NCBI RefSeq assembly: GCF_009866525.1 | Contig: NZ_CM020866.1 | Span: 927,353-991,352, forward strand | DNA: 64,000 bases | Reading direction: 5' to 3' | Origin: Spiroplasma poulsonii | GTDB taxonomy: Bacteria; Bacillota_I; Bacilli_A; Mycoplasmatales; Mycoplasmataceae | Program-made: the position numbers and the translations under genes | Notes under the pieces: generated by a model | Seen by the model: the letters and a program-made list of their open reading frames with translations, nothing else | What the model was told of the DNA's origin: nothing | Database searches by the model: none | Shown: piece after piece, positions 50,062 to 61,573 of the stretch | Position numbering within the stretch: the stretch's first letter is position 1 | Layout of the letters: the number at the start of each line of letters is the position of its first letter

Positions 50062-52284
50062 TTATGCCTCCTTACCTTTTGGGCCAGCAATTTTAGTTTG
50101 TGCTGCCACAATTTCGCGGGAATTACCAAATAAATAATGTCCAGTTTTAATTTCAGTAAACTCTGGTAAATCAAATAAATAATCTCAATGTTCTTTCTCT
50201 GGTTCATAAATAAAATGAACTTTTTCCTTTTCATAATTTGGGTTCGGTAATGGAATTGCTGATAATAATGCCCGCGTATAAGGATGCAACGGATATGCAA
50301 ATAATTCTTCGGCAGGTGCTAATTCAACAACCTGACCATGATAAATTACAGCAATTCGATCCGCAATAAAGCGCACAACCGACAAATCATGGGCAACAAA
50401 AATATAAGTTAAATTATATTTTTGTTGAAATTTTTTTAATAAATTTAAAACTTGCGCACGAATTGAAACATCTAACGCTGAAATTGGTTCATCGGCAATA
50501 ATAAATTGTGGTTTCATAATTAAAGCGCGGGCAATCCCAATTCGTTGGCGTTGACCACCTGAAAACTCATGTGAATAACGTGATAAATGTTCTGGTAGTA
50601 AACCAACTTCTTTTAAAATATTTAGAATTAAAAAATTCTTCACATTCTTGTCATTAACAGCCTCCAATGTTAGTTGTTTTTCATTTGTACCTAAATTATT
50701 ATTATAATAATCTAAATATAATTTTCGGGCTTCATCATTTTTATATAACTCGGGAAAATTATTTAACCCTTCGCCAACAATTTCTGCAACAGAAATACGG
50801 TCATTTAGTGACGAAGATGGATCTTGAAAAATCATTTGAATCTTTTTCTTTTGGGCACGATTTTCCCGATGCGTTGGTAATTTAAAAAGTGCCGATTCCT
50901 TTACAATTTCATCAATTAATGGTAAATCTAATAAATCTAACAACCGATTTGAATCGTTAATTTCAGCTCTTGAATACTTGTATTCCTTGTGAATTCATGA
51001 ATAATATAATTTAATTGTTTCTTGGTCGCGAAAAACCCCATGTCTTGCTAAGTAAGATAAGTCTCTTAATGTTACTTGTAACTGGTCCTTATCTTTTATC
51101 GCCGCTAAAATATCTTTTAATGAATTACTACTACACTCATCAGCAGATAACGCCGCTAATGTTGCTGTAAAATCAGTTGTTGTTAATAAATTACCACTAG
51201 CAGTTGGTGAAATTGATGTTTTTAGCAAAGAATTAGCATATTTTTCTTGTAAATTACTAATTGCTTGCGCATTTGCAACTGGCTCTAATTGTAACTTCTT
51301 TAACTGTTTAAAATATTCTTTTTCAAAATCTTTTTTAAAGACATTATAACGTTTGTTATAAGCAGAAATATATTTCATTCGTTTTGATATTGGTACAAAA
51401 AGAATAAAAGCTTTTCGTTGGTTTTTTGTAATATTTTTAACCTTATCTAATAACTCATTATGAACTGGTAATAATTTTTCTAATTCTGAAAAAGATTGAT
51501 CATAATATTTTTTTGCTTGCATTAGAACAAAGTTATCTTTTAATTCATTGCGAATTTGTTCTAATTTTAATAAAGTCTTATAAATTCGATGACCCAATAA
51601 AATACATCCTTCAATAATGGCAATATTTTCTTGTACCCGCATTGTAATTTCTGCTTCTAACTCTAACGATAAAGTTGGAATTCATTCGTGTAAATTATGA
51701 GCAAAACGATAAATCCGTTGGTAATTTTTTAAAATTTCCTTTAATAAAATTAAATTATTTTCATACATTTCTTTTACTAACGCAAAATTATTTTTACTAT
51801 GATTGAAGTTTAACAAATCAACTTTGTTTAAAGCAACATCACTAGTAATTAAATAACGCTCTGTTCCATATGAAAGTAATTCCTTTGTACTAATCACATA
51901 GTTTTTATTTTCAAAATAACGATAATAACTAATTTTTAAATTATTAATATAATTACTTAAGTTTTTATTTAGTAACATATTATTATTTTTTAAAAGGCGA
52001 AATTGTTCATTAATATGTAAATTAATTTTATATAATTGTGGTGGTTTTCCACGTAGTACCCGACGGTCCATATAAACAGTTCCATCTTTAATTGCTTGCA
52101 CTCCCGCAATGGCACGACCAATTGTTGTTTTACCACTACCAGATTCTCCCACGATACTAAAAATTTCTCCCCGATAAATATCAAAATTTGCTCTTTTAAC
52201 CGCATTTACTTTTTTATTTTTTTGGCGAAATTGAATTAACAAATCGCGAACCATAATAAATTGTTCTTGTTCGTTCTTGTTCAT
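50062..52284 (-). CDS. oppF: Oligopeptide ABC transporter ATPase OppF with large insertion
   Basis: 740 residues, more than twice the usual 310-330. Walker [17 protein letters not shown] at residues 46-61; Q-loop [15 protein letters not shown] near 484-498; signature [16 protein letters not shown] near 573; Walker [12 protein letters not shown] near 595; H-loop [10 protein letters not shown]. Walker A and Q-loop, normally 40-50 residues apart, are separated by about 430 residues of helical, partly coiled-coil sequence ([20 protein letters not shown] and similar). ATG 52284 is preferred to the GTG three codons upstream. The start overlaps the oppD stop. A C-terminal oligopeptide-binding tail ([20 protein letters not shown]) is present. 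Confidence 0.93.
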
Positions 52285-52285
52285 C

Positions 52286-53989
52286 TTATTCACCTACCTT
52301 TGCATCATTTTCAAGTTTTGCCAACTGTCGTAATTGTTTTGGTTTTTCCACTTTTGCTGCACGTGGATCTAATAATCATGTTTTCGAATAATGTGTTTCT
52401 GTTACTTTAAACATTGGTGGTTCTAACAAATAATCAATTTTCATTGCATATTGATTTCGAGGAGCAAACGGATCCCCATAAACTTTAGCATATAATGATG
52501 GTGGTGAACCAGGAATTGAATAAAGTTCTTCACCTTTTTCACCAAATTGTGGTAACGAAGATAATAATGCTCATGTATATGGATGTTTTGGGTTAAAAAA
52601 GATTTCATTAACTGTTCCATATTCAATAATTTGACCAGCATACATTACAGCTACTCGATCCGCAATATTTGCAACAACTCCTAAGTCGTGAGTAATAAAA
52701 ATAATTGTAAATTTGTATTCTTTTTGCAATTCTTTAATTAAATCTAAAATTTGAGCTTGAATTGTTACATCCAAAGCGGTTGTTGGTTCATCACAAATTA
52801 ATACTTTTGGTTGACAAGCTAACGCAATTGCAATAACCACCCGTTGGCGCATTCCGCCAGAATACATCCCAGGAATATCATGATAACGTTTTTTTGCCTT
52901 TGGAATTCCAACTTTTTCTAATAATTCAATTGCCATTTTTTTTGCTGCTGAACGAGAAAACTTACGATGTTTTCGTAATACTTCTGAAATTTGAAATCCA
53001 ACGGATAATAATGGATTCAATGATGTCATGGGATCTTGAAAAATCGTTGCAATTGTTTGTCCACGTAGTTTACTAATTTGTTTTGCTGCTTTTAGTTTAT
53101 TAATAAAACCAAAATTTTTAATTAAATTTCATTCTTCTCACAAATTATTAAAATCACGAACATTTAATGTCTCTTTTTTCAACATTAAAAGATTCATTTT
53201 ATTAATCCGATAACGAACTCCATCAGTAAAAGTTTTTTTATTAAAATAAGTTGTAATCTTTTTAAATTCTTCAACGGTTGGAACGATTTGTTCATCAAAA
53301 TATTTTTTTAAAAACAACATATTTTTATTTAATAAATGCTTTTCTGGTCATGTTAAATTTTTTATCTTACTAATTTCATTAGTATAATCAATAATTTGGT
53401 TTTGTAATAATTCAATGTTTTTTGCTTTAAGATTATCATCTAATAACATTGCTTCGTTTTTTTCCATTTTTTTAATTAAAGTACTAACTTTTACTAACTT
53501 ATTATTTAGGCGATTTGAATGCGTAAAACTAATTTGTTTTTTTAATTCTTGTTCTTTTGCCTTTAATTGGGTAATTTCTGCTTTAACTGGTTCTAATTGT
53601 AAACTATTAATTATCTTAATTTTTTGTTCTGTTTTTGTAATTAATTTTTTATTATATTTCATAATACTTTTTCGTAAACTACTATCTAATAAAATTTTAT
53701 GGAAATCAACTAAGTGCACTGGTTTTTTAAAGTACGCTAGCTCATCCGCTAAAATATTAGTTGATGGTGAATAAACAATTGAGCCATTACTAATTCACCC
53801 ATTATTTTCTAACATATTTGTAAAAGTTTTTGTCATTACTGACTTTCCGCTCCCTGATTCACCAACAATCGCTAATGTTTCACCATCATAAATATCAAAT
53901 GAAATATTCCGAATTGCTGTTAAAACATTCGACCTCGTTTTAAACTTTATAACTAATTTTTTAATTGAAATTACAATTTCTTTCCTCAT
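52286..53989 (-). CDS. oppD: Oligopeptide ABC transporter ATPase OppD with large insertion
   Basis: 567 residues against about 340-360 normally. Walker [14 protein letters not shown] (residues 42-54); Q-loop ATIFQDPMTSLNPLLS (around 318); signature MYSGGMRQRVVIAIAL (around 377); Walker B LICDEPTTALD (around 398); H-loop FITHDLGVVANIADR; C-terminal HPYTWALLSSLPQ. An insertion of about 220 residues lies between Walker A and the Q-loop and is strongly helical (IINSLQLEPVKAEITQLKAK). OppF has an insertion at the same site, so the two may pair in the transporter. Several TGA Trp codons. Confidence 0.93.
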
Positions 53990-54015
53990 AACACGATGTC
54001 TCCTTTAATACTTTT

Positions 54016-55008
54016 TTATTTATAATGGTTTTTTGGATCTAGGGAATCAGCAAATACTTTCCCAAATAGGAAAAATAAAACAGATGTTCCGGCAATGAAA
54101 CAAACGGGAATAATTAATAAATGTGGAAAATCTTGTCATTTACTTGACCCTAACACTTCATTTAAAATAAATCCTAATGTTGTATTTTCTCGTCCTTGAA
54201 TAAAGCCAAAATTAAAGTAATTTAAAGTTGAATCAATTGCAATCGCCATTGGTACGGCAAATGATGCAGTTTGAATAATTAATGGCAAAATACGAGGCAT
54301 AATATTTTTTGTAACAATTTTTGGTCCTGATGTTCCTAACATTTTTGACGCAAGATTGTATTCTGTATTACGAACTAGAATAATTTGAACACGAATAACT
54401 TCCGCTAAAGTAATCCAACTCGTCAAGGATACAGCAAAGATAATTACAATAATCGATTTCCCTAAAGAAAAGATAATAATTAATCATAAAATTAAAGTTG
54501 GTACCAAATTTAAAAATCTAGTAATTTCAATAAATAAAATATCAAATTTTTTATAAAATCCTCAAATTGAACCAATAATAACTCCTAATAAAATTTGAAT
54601 TACGGCAATAATTAAAGTAAATAATAATGTAGTCCGCATTCCAATCCAAATTTTATCTCAATAATTTTCCCCATTCATTCCTAATCCAAATAAATAAGTT
54701 GCATTTGGTGCTAACGGTTGTTGATAATTCGGAATTGGTAAATTAGCTGGTAATGGATTAGAAACTTTTCCAATTGGAACAATTGCGGTTAATAACACAA
54801 TTGCAACTAATAATAGTAAACAAATAATAAATGTTTTTTTAGCAATTAAAATTCTCCCGACAACTTTTCAATAACTATATGATTTTGTTGAAATTCGTTC
54901 ATTTTCTTCGATTTGAGGACCGACAATTTCAAATAAACTTGGATCTAAATTATCAACATCATAGTTTTGAAAATCAAATAACTCTTCATCTGTAATTCTT
55001 TTCATCAT
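54016..55008 (-). CDS. oppC: Oligopeptide ABC transporter permease OppC
   Basis: 330 residues. N-terminal cytoplasmic stretch, then a first helix (TFIICLLLLVAIVLLTAIVP), a loop with PLAPNATYLFGLGMNGENYW (the usual HPLGTD-like region) and five helices. The EAA loop is EYNLASKMLGTSGPKIVTKN, contacting the ATPases, and MPRILPLIIQTASFAVPMAI and ENTTLGFILNEVLGSSKWQD complete the BPD_transp_1 pattern. AGGAGGAACAAG precedes the start. Second gene of the operon. Confidence 0.94.
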
Positions 55009-55020
55009 CTTGTTCCTCCT

Positions 55021-56268
55021 TTATTTTGTTAATTTAACACGGGGGTCTAAGACCGCCATAATAATATCTGCTAATAAACTAGTAATAATTCCAGAAGTTG
55101 CTGTTAAGAGAATATATCCCATTACAACAAAAGAGTCTTTATTTCCAACTCCAGAAACAATAAATTTACTCATCCCCGGAATTGATCAGTTTTGTTCGGC
55201 AAAAATACTGGCCCCAAAAATAGTTGTGACAAAAGCAGTTGGCAATAATCGAAAAATTTGAATTCCAGCATTACGGAAAATATGAATATAAAAAATGTAA
55301 CGATTAGTCATCCCTTTTGATAAGGCAAAATTATTATAGTCAGCGGTCATTTCATCAATAACATACCGTCTTGTGTTAATCACAATTGGCGGGGTAATCA
55401 TTAGAAAAATCGCAAAAACTGGCCAAAACTTAGTATAAAAGGTTCCAGAACTAAATAACCCATGAGCATAAAAAGCATTAATTGAAATCAAATAAACGCC
55501 CACCACTAAAACAACGGGAGGAATTGCTAAAAAGATAATTGAAGCGGCATTAATCGTATTATCAACACTACGTTCTTTATTTTTAGCAGAAATAATTCCT
55601 AGGGGAACACCAATTAAATAAGCTAATAACACAGCAACTGAACCAAAAGCAAATGAATACGGAATTGCTTTGGCAAAAATTTCTGATACTAATTCCCCTG
55701 GTTGGGCAACAGCCGTTGAAAAAACAACCCCTAAATAAAAGAATGTTGTAATTTTATCTCCAACTAATTGTCCCGTTACGGGATCAAAAGCACTGTTAAC
55801 AATAATTGTCTTTTTAAAAAACGGTATAATATTATATAAATATGTCCCTAATTGGGTTCAAATTGAACCATATACACCAAAGATTTTCATTCTTTGTTCT
55901 AATAAATTATTATATTCTGGTGTTCCAGGAAGAATATTTAATTTATTAATATCAATATCAGAAATATAAATATCATCTGATGTTACTAATCGTAATAAAA
56001 TAAAAATAACACAAATTGCTAATAATAATGTAATTATGGCAAAAAAGATTCGTTTTAACGAATAACCTAATAATGGAAAACGATCAAAAAATTCACGACG
56101 ATGATGATTAAAGATACTAGTTCGATATTTCATCTCCGCCAGTCATGATGTTCGTTTATCTGCTGCCCCTTGATAATCTAACTCAACATTATTAAACTTT
56201 TGGTCATACTCTTTTGCAACTAAAATATTGTTTTCGGAAATATTTTTCCTCTTGTTAATCCCTTTCAT
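55021..56268 (-). CDS. oppB: Oligopeptide ABC transporter permease OppB
   Basis: 415 residues, longer than the usual 306 because of an N-terminal cytoplasmic stretch (about 70 residues) and an extracellular loop. First helix IFFAIITLLLAICVIFILLR; SFAFGSVAVLLAYLIGVPLG; TINAASIIFLAIPPVVLVVG; EAA-type loop NFALSKGMTNRYIFYIHIFR; ending NKDSFVVMGYILLTATSGII and LADIIMAVLDPRVKLTK. First gene of oppB-C-D-F-A plus lipoprotein. The ribosome site is AAGGAGGGG. A direct repeat upstream may be an operator. Confidence 0.93.
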
Positions 56269-56330
56269 ATATTTTTTCCCCTCCTTATATTAAGGAAAAA
56301 TAAAATGTCCCTTTTTTAAATTTTTAATAA

Positions 56331-56369
56331 AATAATGTACTTAAAATAATTCGTTCAAATAATGTGCTT
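56331..56369. repeat. Direct repeat AATAATGTRCTT upstream of opp
   Basis: AATAATGTACTT (56331-56342) and AATAATGTGCTT (56358-56369), 27 bases start to start, in the divergent region between oppB and a plus-strand gene. Could be a protein-binding site. Confidence 0.45.
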
Positions 56370-56404
56370 GATACAAAATATAATTTTATATTATGTTATT
56401 ATAT

Positions 56405-56432
56405 TTTACTTTTGTAAAAAATACAATATAAT
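56405..56432 (+). promoter_or_regulatory. Promoter of the divergent small membrane-protein gene
   Basis: TTTACT (56405-56410) and TATAAT (56427-56432), 16 bases apart; ATG follows 38 bases later. Confidence 0.6.
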
Positions 56433-56470
56433 TTAATAATAAATTTAAAAATATTAATAAAAGGGATCCA

Positions 56471-56941
56471 ATGGCAAAAAAGAAGAATGTTTTTAAACAA
56501 TTACATGAATTAAAACAAGAGCAAAAAAAAACCCACCAAAAAGAGGTGGCAGAAATTGTTGATGAGACATATCAAAATCACACTTTAAAATTAGAAACTT
56601 ATCAAAAACTAAAAAAAATTACTTGATTTCATTGTTTGATTGCGGTGTTAATTACTGCAATTATTATTGGTTTTAGTTTTTTGCTCGGTATTTTTGCATT
56701 TAAAGACATTAAAAAAACCGAATGAATTGTTGTTAGTTTTTTAGTTGTTATTCTATTAATTTGATTTATCTTGGGATGATATAAAAATAAAACGGCTGCT
56801 GCTTATTTTAATGATTACCGTCGCCGTTATCAACCAACGTTAACTGATGAAGAAGCAAACATTAAAAAAATTCGTAATATTTTACTAATTATTGGCGCCA
56901 TCTTATTAATTTCTTCCCTAATTATTTTCTTTACTGTCTAA
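56471..56941 (+). CDS. Small polytopic membrane protein
   Basis: 156 residues with four TGA Trp codons. A Lys/Gln-rich cytoplasmic N-terminus (FKQLHELKQEQKKTHQKEVA), two adjacent membrane helices (LIAVLITAIIIGFSFLLGIF and WIVVSFLVVILLIWFILGWY), a basic loop (FNDYRRRYQPTLTDEEANIK) and a last helix (ILLIIGAILLISSLIIFFTV). Not recognised. Weak ribosome site AAGGGATCC. Divergent from the opp operon. Confidence 0.65.
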
Positions 56942-56956
56942 TTTTTTTTTAAAAAG

Positions 56957-56987
56957 AAAAAGCCTTGCTATTACAAGTAAGGCTTTT
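56957..56987. terminator. Terminator of the small membrane-protein gene
   Basis: AAAAGCCTT and AAGGCTTTT arms with a 13-base loop, followed by a short A/T tract; likely also ends the TauE/SafE remnant on the minus strand. Confidence 0.75.
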
Positions 56988-57039
56988 AAAACTAAATTTA
57001 TAATTAAAAAGCTAATCCATAATTCTTAAAAGTTGGTTT

Positions 57040-57314
57040 TTAAGTTAATATTAATGATTTAACATTACATATCTTCATTTTTGACTGTTCTTTTAAGATA
57101 TCATCAGTATGCATTCAACTAATACTGACCATTTTTTCGAGAAGCATTTCATTAAATTGCTCTTTATATTTCTGATAATAATTTTCGGTTTGCGCCTTAC
57201 TTACGTTAACATTTTCTTTCCGTAAAGCTAAGTATTTCTTAAATAACATAAATGCCGCATAGTACATTACCCCAACGGCAAATCATTTTAAGTAATAGGT
57301 AAAATCATTCATTA
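57040..57314 (-). pseudogene. TauE/SafE-type transporter, 3' remnant
   Basis: 91 codons left of the IS: MNDFTYYLKWFAVGVMYYAA with a final membrane helix, then a cytoplasmic tail (KVSK-less region with KAQTENYYQKYKEQFNEMLL) and TAA 57040-57042. When the IS and one TA are removed, this frame joins exactly to the 5' part (GGLGVKI-MNDFTYYLKW), so the insertion is precise. It has an ATG and could in principle be translated alone, but would be a lone tail. Confidence 0.78.
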
Positions 57315-57476
57315 GACTTCTTGCATTACTTGTTAAAAAATTGCAAATATTTGTAAAAAAGATACTAATAGAAAAATATAATTTTAATTAATTATGTTTT
57401 TTATTTAAAAATTTAATATTTTTCCACAACGAAAAATTAATTTATTATTTAAATTATTTAATTTTAAATAAATATT

Positions 57477-57923
57477 TTATGTTAAATATAATAATTGTAA
57501 ATTATAAATTGAGGCAATTAAATTAAATCTTAAACCAAATCTTTTTCTTCGATTACGATATTTTTCTGTAATAATTTTAAATTTTTTAAGAATAGCAAAA
57601 ATATTTTCAATAATAATTCTCATTTTTGAAACTAGTCTATTATATTGCTTTTGTTCTTTGTTTAAAGGGTTTTTCTTTGTTTTCTTTGTAGGTATTAGAA
57701 CATTATTGTGATTTTTTTGTATTCCTTGATAACCACTATCAACTATTAATTTGGTATTTTTTAAAATTGGGATTTTTGATTCTTTAAATAAAGCATAATC
57801 ATGTTTTTTTCCGAGCGAAAAACTTGTTGCAATAATTTTTTTGGTTTCTTGTTCGATAATTACTTGTGTTTTGATCGTGTGTTTTTTCTTTTTACCAGAA
57901 TAAGATTGTTTTTGTCTTTTTTT
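57477..57923 (-). CDS. IS5-family transposase, second frame (copy 2)
   Basis: Same second-frame product as copy 1, entered at the A7 run (57917-57923 as T on the plus strand). Carries LIVDSGYQGIQKNH and NRLVSKMRIIIENIFAILKK with the remaining catalytic acidic residues. No difference from copy 1 was noticed in this part. Confidence 0.85.
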   Translation of the reverse strand, partial: KKRQKQSYSGKKKKHTIKTQVIIEQETKKIIATSFSLGKKHDYALFKESKIPILKNTKLIVDSGYQGIQKNHNNVLIPTKKTKKNPLNKEQKQYNRLVSKMRIIIENIFAILKKFKIITEKYRNRRKRFGLRFNLIASIYNLQLLYLT

Positions 57924-58312
57924 GGGCGTTGGATTGGAGTTTCGGTAACATCAATAATAATAGTTTTATCATTAAAATAATCATTTATTAGTGCTTTTTT
58001 ACCAGCAAGTTGTTGAAAATCAGAGTTTTTAATTAAAATATCTTCAATTCACTTAATATTACGATAACAATTAGCCTCACTAATATCAAAAATTTTACCA
58101 AGATGAAAATAAGTCTGATATTCTCGTCAATATAATAAAGTCATCAATAATCTATTTTCTAATGATAATTTATTAGTTTTACCACCTTTTTTAAATTTTT
58201 CTATTTCAGCAACTTTTAAAATATCTAACATTTTATTAAAAGTGGATTTTTTTATTCCTGTTAATCTTAACCATTCTCTATCATTAATAGTATTAAATTT
58301 ATTATTGTTCAT
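57860..58312 (-). CDS. IS5-family transposase, first frame (copy 2)
   Basis: 150 residues, differing from copy 1 at about four positions: NDREWLRLTG is preceded by NTI instead of NTL, LLMTLLY replaces LLMNLLY, and the catalytic loop reads IIIDVTETPIQRP rather than IIIDATETP. The slippery A7 is conserved. The Ala-to-Val change next to the catalytic Asp may or may not affect activity. Confidence 0.85.
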
Positions 58313-58379
58313 ATTTTTATGTCCTCATAAATTATATTTTATAATAATATTTTAATAAAAAAGGGTATCGCAAGAAGTC

Positions 58380-59756
58380 TATTTTAACCCCTAGTCCACC
58401 TTGAATTCCAACAAAAACAACAAAGAAAGCAGTAACAGTTCCCACAACACCACCGATTAAAAGACCATAGGTCACTTTAGGACTATAATTATTATCACGA
58501 TGAAATGTTCATGCGGTTGTTGGCAAGGCAAAACCAGCAGCACACGTCATAATTGGAAAAGCAATAATTGTTTCCATTCCTAATAATGACACGATCGCTA
58601 AAGCTGGCGCATACAATCCAACGCCAAAACTTTGTAATCCTCCAATGATAAAGAACGCAATAATCCCAACAGCTAATTTTCAACCACTAAGTCCTTTTGT
58701 TCCAACAGTATTAAATAGTCCAACTTGGCCTAAAATCATTAAAATTCCAGCCGCCGCTAAGGACACTGCCACGAATAAAGCGACAAATTTTTTATTAACT
58801 TTATTAACAATCTTTGCGGCACAAAAAGCCCCAATCATAGCGACAATCACTAAAGTTACTAAGGTTACTAGTTCAACTTGAGTTGCACTAACAAACAAGG
58901 TTCCAGCTAATAAATTTGGAATTGTTAAACCAACATTTAATGTTCCTGGTAACTTTTTAACATCTGGAACACTATTTGTTGCATTCAAAGCAGCAACCTT
59001 TACCACAAAGCTACCAACCCCAATCGTATCAGTAAAACTACCCAGAAAACCAATTGTTGAAATTTTGAAAAGGTTTTCTTGTTTATCTAAAAAAATTCGT
59101 TTTGTTGTATTATAAATAATAAAAACTAAAAATCCTAAAATTAAAATAATACCAACACACATAAAAATAAAGGCTGTTAAATGGTTTTTATTAGTAAAAG
59201 TGAAGTTTTGGCCATCATTAGCAATTTTAAAATAAAATAAGTAATTTACTAATAAACTAGCTAATAATAACAATAATGTTAAGGTCACGGCAATTATAGC
59301 AATTGTGCGCCCACTTAAACTTCGTTTCATCATATTATGTTCTGTTTTAATATTTTTTAATTGTTGTTTTTTAACTTGACTTGTTTCAGTTTCATCGTGC
59401 AAAACACTAGCAATTTTTGTTTTAAATTCTTGGTGTAATGCTTGATGGTCTAAATCACTTTTTAATTTATTTGTTTCTTGATATTCTCACATTGCCAATG
59501 AATAATTTAAATTTAAATATTCTTGAATCTTTTGGCAATATTCATGATAAGCTTCTTTAATATATTTTTCTTTTAATTCAAAATCAGCTTTGGTAAGATT
59601 ATTTTTTTTAAGTGCTTGTTTTAAAAACGAAAGTTGTTGTTTATAAAAAGCTTTTAATTCCCCTTGCCGATCAGTTCATTGATAAATTTTTTCTGTGTGA
59701 TGAAGTAAATCATTCTCATTCTTAATAATTTTTTCTACTTGAGTTTGATTTTCCAT
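58380..59756 (-). pseudogene. TauE/SafE-type transporter, 5' part (cut by IS5-type element)
   Basis: From ATG 59756: a helical cytoplasmic N-terminus of about 140 residues (LHHTEKIYQWTDRQGELKAF), then membrane helices (IIAVTLTLLLLLASLLVNYL), the family sequence GFLGSFTDTIGVGSFVVKVA, PGTLNVGLTIPNLLAGTLFV, and a second repeat half IAFFIIGGLQSFGVGLYAPA plus GLLIGGVVGTVTAFFVVFVG. TSUP proteins move sulfonates, sulfite or other organic anions. The long N-terminal extension is unusual. The IS removes the last helix and tail. Intact, the protein would have about 549 residues. Confidence 0.82.
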
Positions 59757-59978
59757 ATGTTATTTAAAGGCAATAACTTCAATTTCAACAAGGCCAGAGG
59801 TCGTATAAATTATTTTGGGGTCTTAAATTAATATCTTAGAAATTGTGGAATAATATACCACTTACTTATTTAGATTGTATTACTTTTAATTTTATTGTCA
59901 ATATATTTTTCTATTTTTTTAAATTTTTCCACAAAAAAAATACATTTTTATTAAAGTTATTTAATTTCTTAGATAAAA

Positions 59979-61322
59979 CTAATAAAAATATAAGTTTTTT
60001 TGTAAATTATTATTTACAAAATTATTAACTGAATAATTAAATTTATTTTCTTCTAACAATTGTTCATTAGTATTAAATAAATTAATTTTATTTTTTAATC
60101 CCATCATACTAGCATTTAATTTATTTCTAATAGTTTTTTCACTATAAATAGCTTTTTTAATTATAGTGCCTTTTCAATAATGAGAAATATCACCTTCAAT
60201 ATCACAACCAATATTATTCCATAGTGTTTGGTTTTCAATTCCTTCTTTATTATTTTTAATTAATCTAATAGTTTTATTCAAAAAAATTAATTTAGCATCG
60301 CTTATAAAAGATTTACTATCTTCTAAACACTGTAATAATCCCTCATATTTACCATTATAAAAATTATCAACTGCTTTATGATATATTTCTCTATTTTCTT
60401 TGTTTTTACTTTGATATGGATATAGTTTTTTAAATCTACTTGTAAGATGAAATTTATCTATTGTATAGTGAATTTTATTTTTAGGAAAATATTGACGCAT
60501 AAAATTTTTAGTATTTTTAATCCATAATGCACCATCACCTAAAATCATAATTTCAATATTAGGTGTCAATTTGAAATGAGTTTCAATTAAAGTAAATAAT
60601 TTTATAAGAACTGGTTTTAAATTTGCTTCTTTTTTAAGATAATCTGGAATATTATCCATTTCAAAAACACCTAATTTATTTGCGATTACAGGTCTTTTTA
60701 CAGTATATTTTTCTTCATCATACCCAGTATGTACAGTACATGCTATCGTATGTTTTTTTATCTTTTTTCTTCCTTGCTTTGTTGAATCTAACATTTTCAA
60801 ATAAGTACCATCCATTTGAATATATAAAGTGTGTGGAATATCTATTTTTTTATTACTTTTATTAAAGTAATATTCTTCGTCAGTTTTTGCATTTTTCATA
60901 ATATTAGATACTGTCATTAAACTAATTTTTACATGCTCCATAGTATCTAAAATATCTTTATATCTTTTGTTCTCAGTAATAAATGATAATATTTTTTCTT
61001 TAACAGAATTATCTATTCTTTGTCATTTTTCAATTCCTAAAAGTTTATCCAAAGGAAAAATATATTCTTCTTTACCTGTTTCTGGATTAATTTTATAATA
61101 TCTTCTTCTTTTAAAAGTTATTTTTCCATTTAAAATTACTAATGTTCTTTCAATTTTATCTTTTACTTTATAATATTTAAATTCTTTTAAAGTTTTATCA
61201 ATTTTGTAATTTTTAAAAATTCATTCATCATAATCTTCTGAACTTTGTTGAATAATTTCAATACTCTGTATATATAATAAATTAATAAAATTATTAAAAA
61301 AATTGTTATCAACATTCATCAT
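59979..61322 (-). CDS. ISLre2/UPF0236-family transposase
   Basis: 447 residues with several TGA Trp codons. It matches the UPF0236 plan: N-terminal domain with TLVILNGKITFKRRRYYKIN, YIFPLDKLLGIEKWQRIDNS, a helix-turn-helix (VKISLMTVSNIMKNAK), then the DDE core with LYIQMDGTYLKM (first Asp), IMILGDGALWIKNTKN (second Asp), YTIDKFHLTSRFKKLYPYQS, and a C-terminal GCDIEGDISHYWKG (catalytic Glu). Complete and probably functional. Clear terminal repeats were not found, so the element's limits are not given. It lies between the broken transporter and the prophage. Confidence 0.88.
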
Positions 61323-61446
61323 TTTTTACCCTCTTTCCTTAGTTCTACACATTAACACAAAAATAATAAAAATGCAAAAAAAGATATTATTTTTTATTTA
61401 TTATGTTATAATTTAAGTGTTAATTATTAGCAAATTAATTTAACTG

Positions 61447-61474
61447 AAAAAAGTAAAGTAATTTACTTTTTTTA
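61447..61474. terminator. Hairpin terminator upstream of the prophage genes
   Basis: AAAAAGTAAA and TTTACTTTTT arms around GTAA, followed by T. A second small hairpin (AGAAC/GTTCT) lies at 61506-61523. Confidence 0.6.
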
Positions 61475-61573
61475 TTTTGATGTAAAATATAGATAATAAA
61501 AAAAAAGAACCCTGTTAAGTTCTTCTGTACATGTTTTTCTCTACTTATATTTAACCATATAAAAGGAGTAAAA

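Larger units (their letters stand above)
57315..58379 (-). mobile_element. IS5-family insertion sequence, copy 2
   Basis: 1065 bp, same ends (GACTTCTTGC/GCAAGAAGTC) and same orientation as copy 1 at 23185-24249, with about four substitutions. Flanking TA on both sides represents the duplicated target. It interrupts a TauE/SafE-type transporter gene at a point where removing the element plus TA restores the frame, so this is a simple insertion. Confidence 0.92.

Noticed and set aside
51990..52205. Alternative frame ORF inside oppF
   Set aside because: The main frame carries Walker A and is continuous with TGA as Trp.
53415..53774. Plus-strand ORF opposite the OppD insertion
   Set aside because: Lys/Leu-rich helix codons read backwards give Phe/Leu; no ribosome site.
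59757..59978. Candidate small gene 59843-60028
   Set aside because: Phe/Asn/Lys-rich AT drift with no ribosome site; no protein signature.
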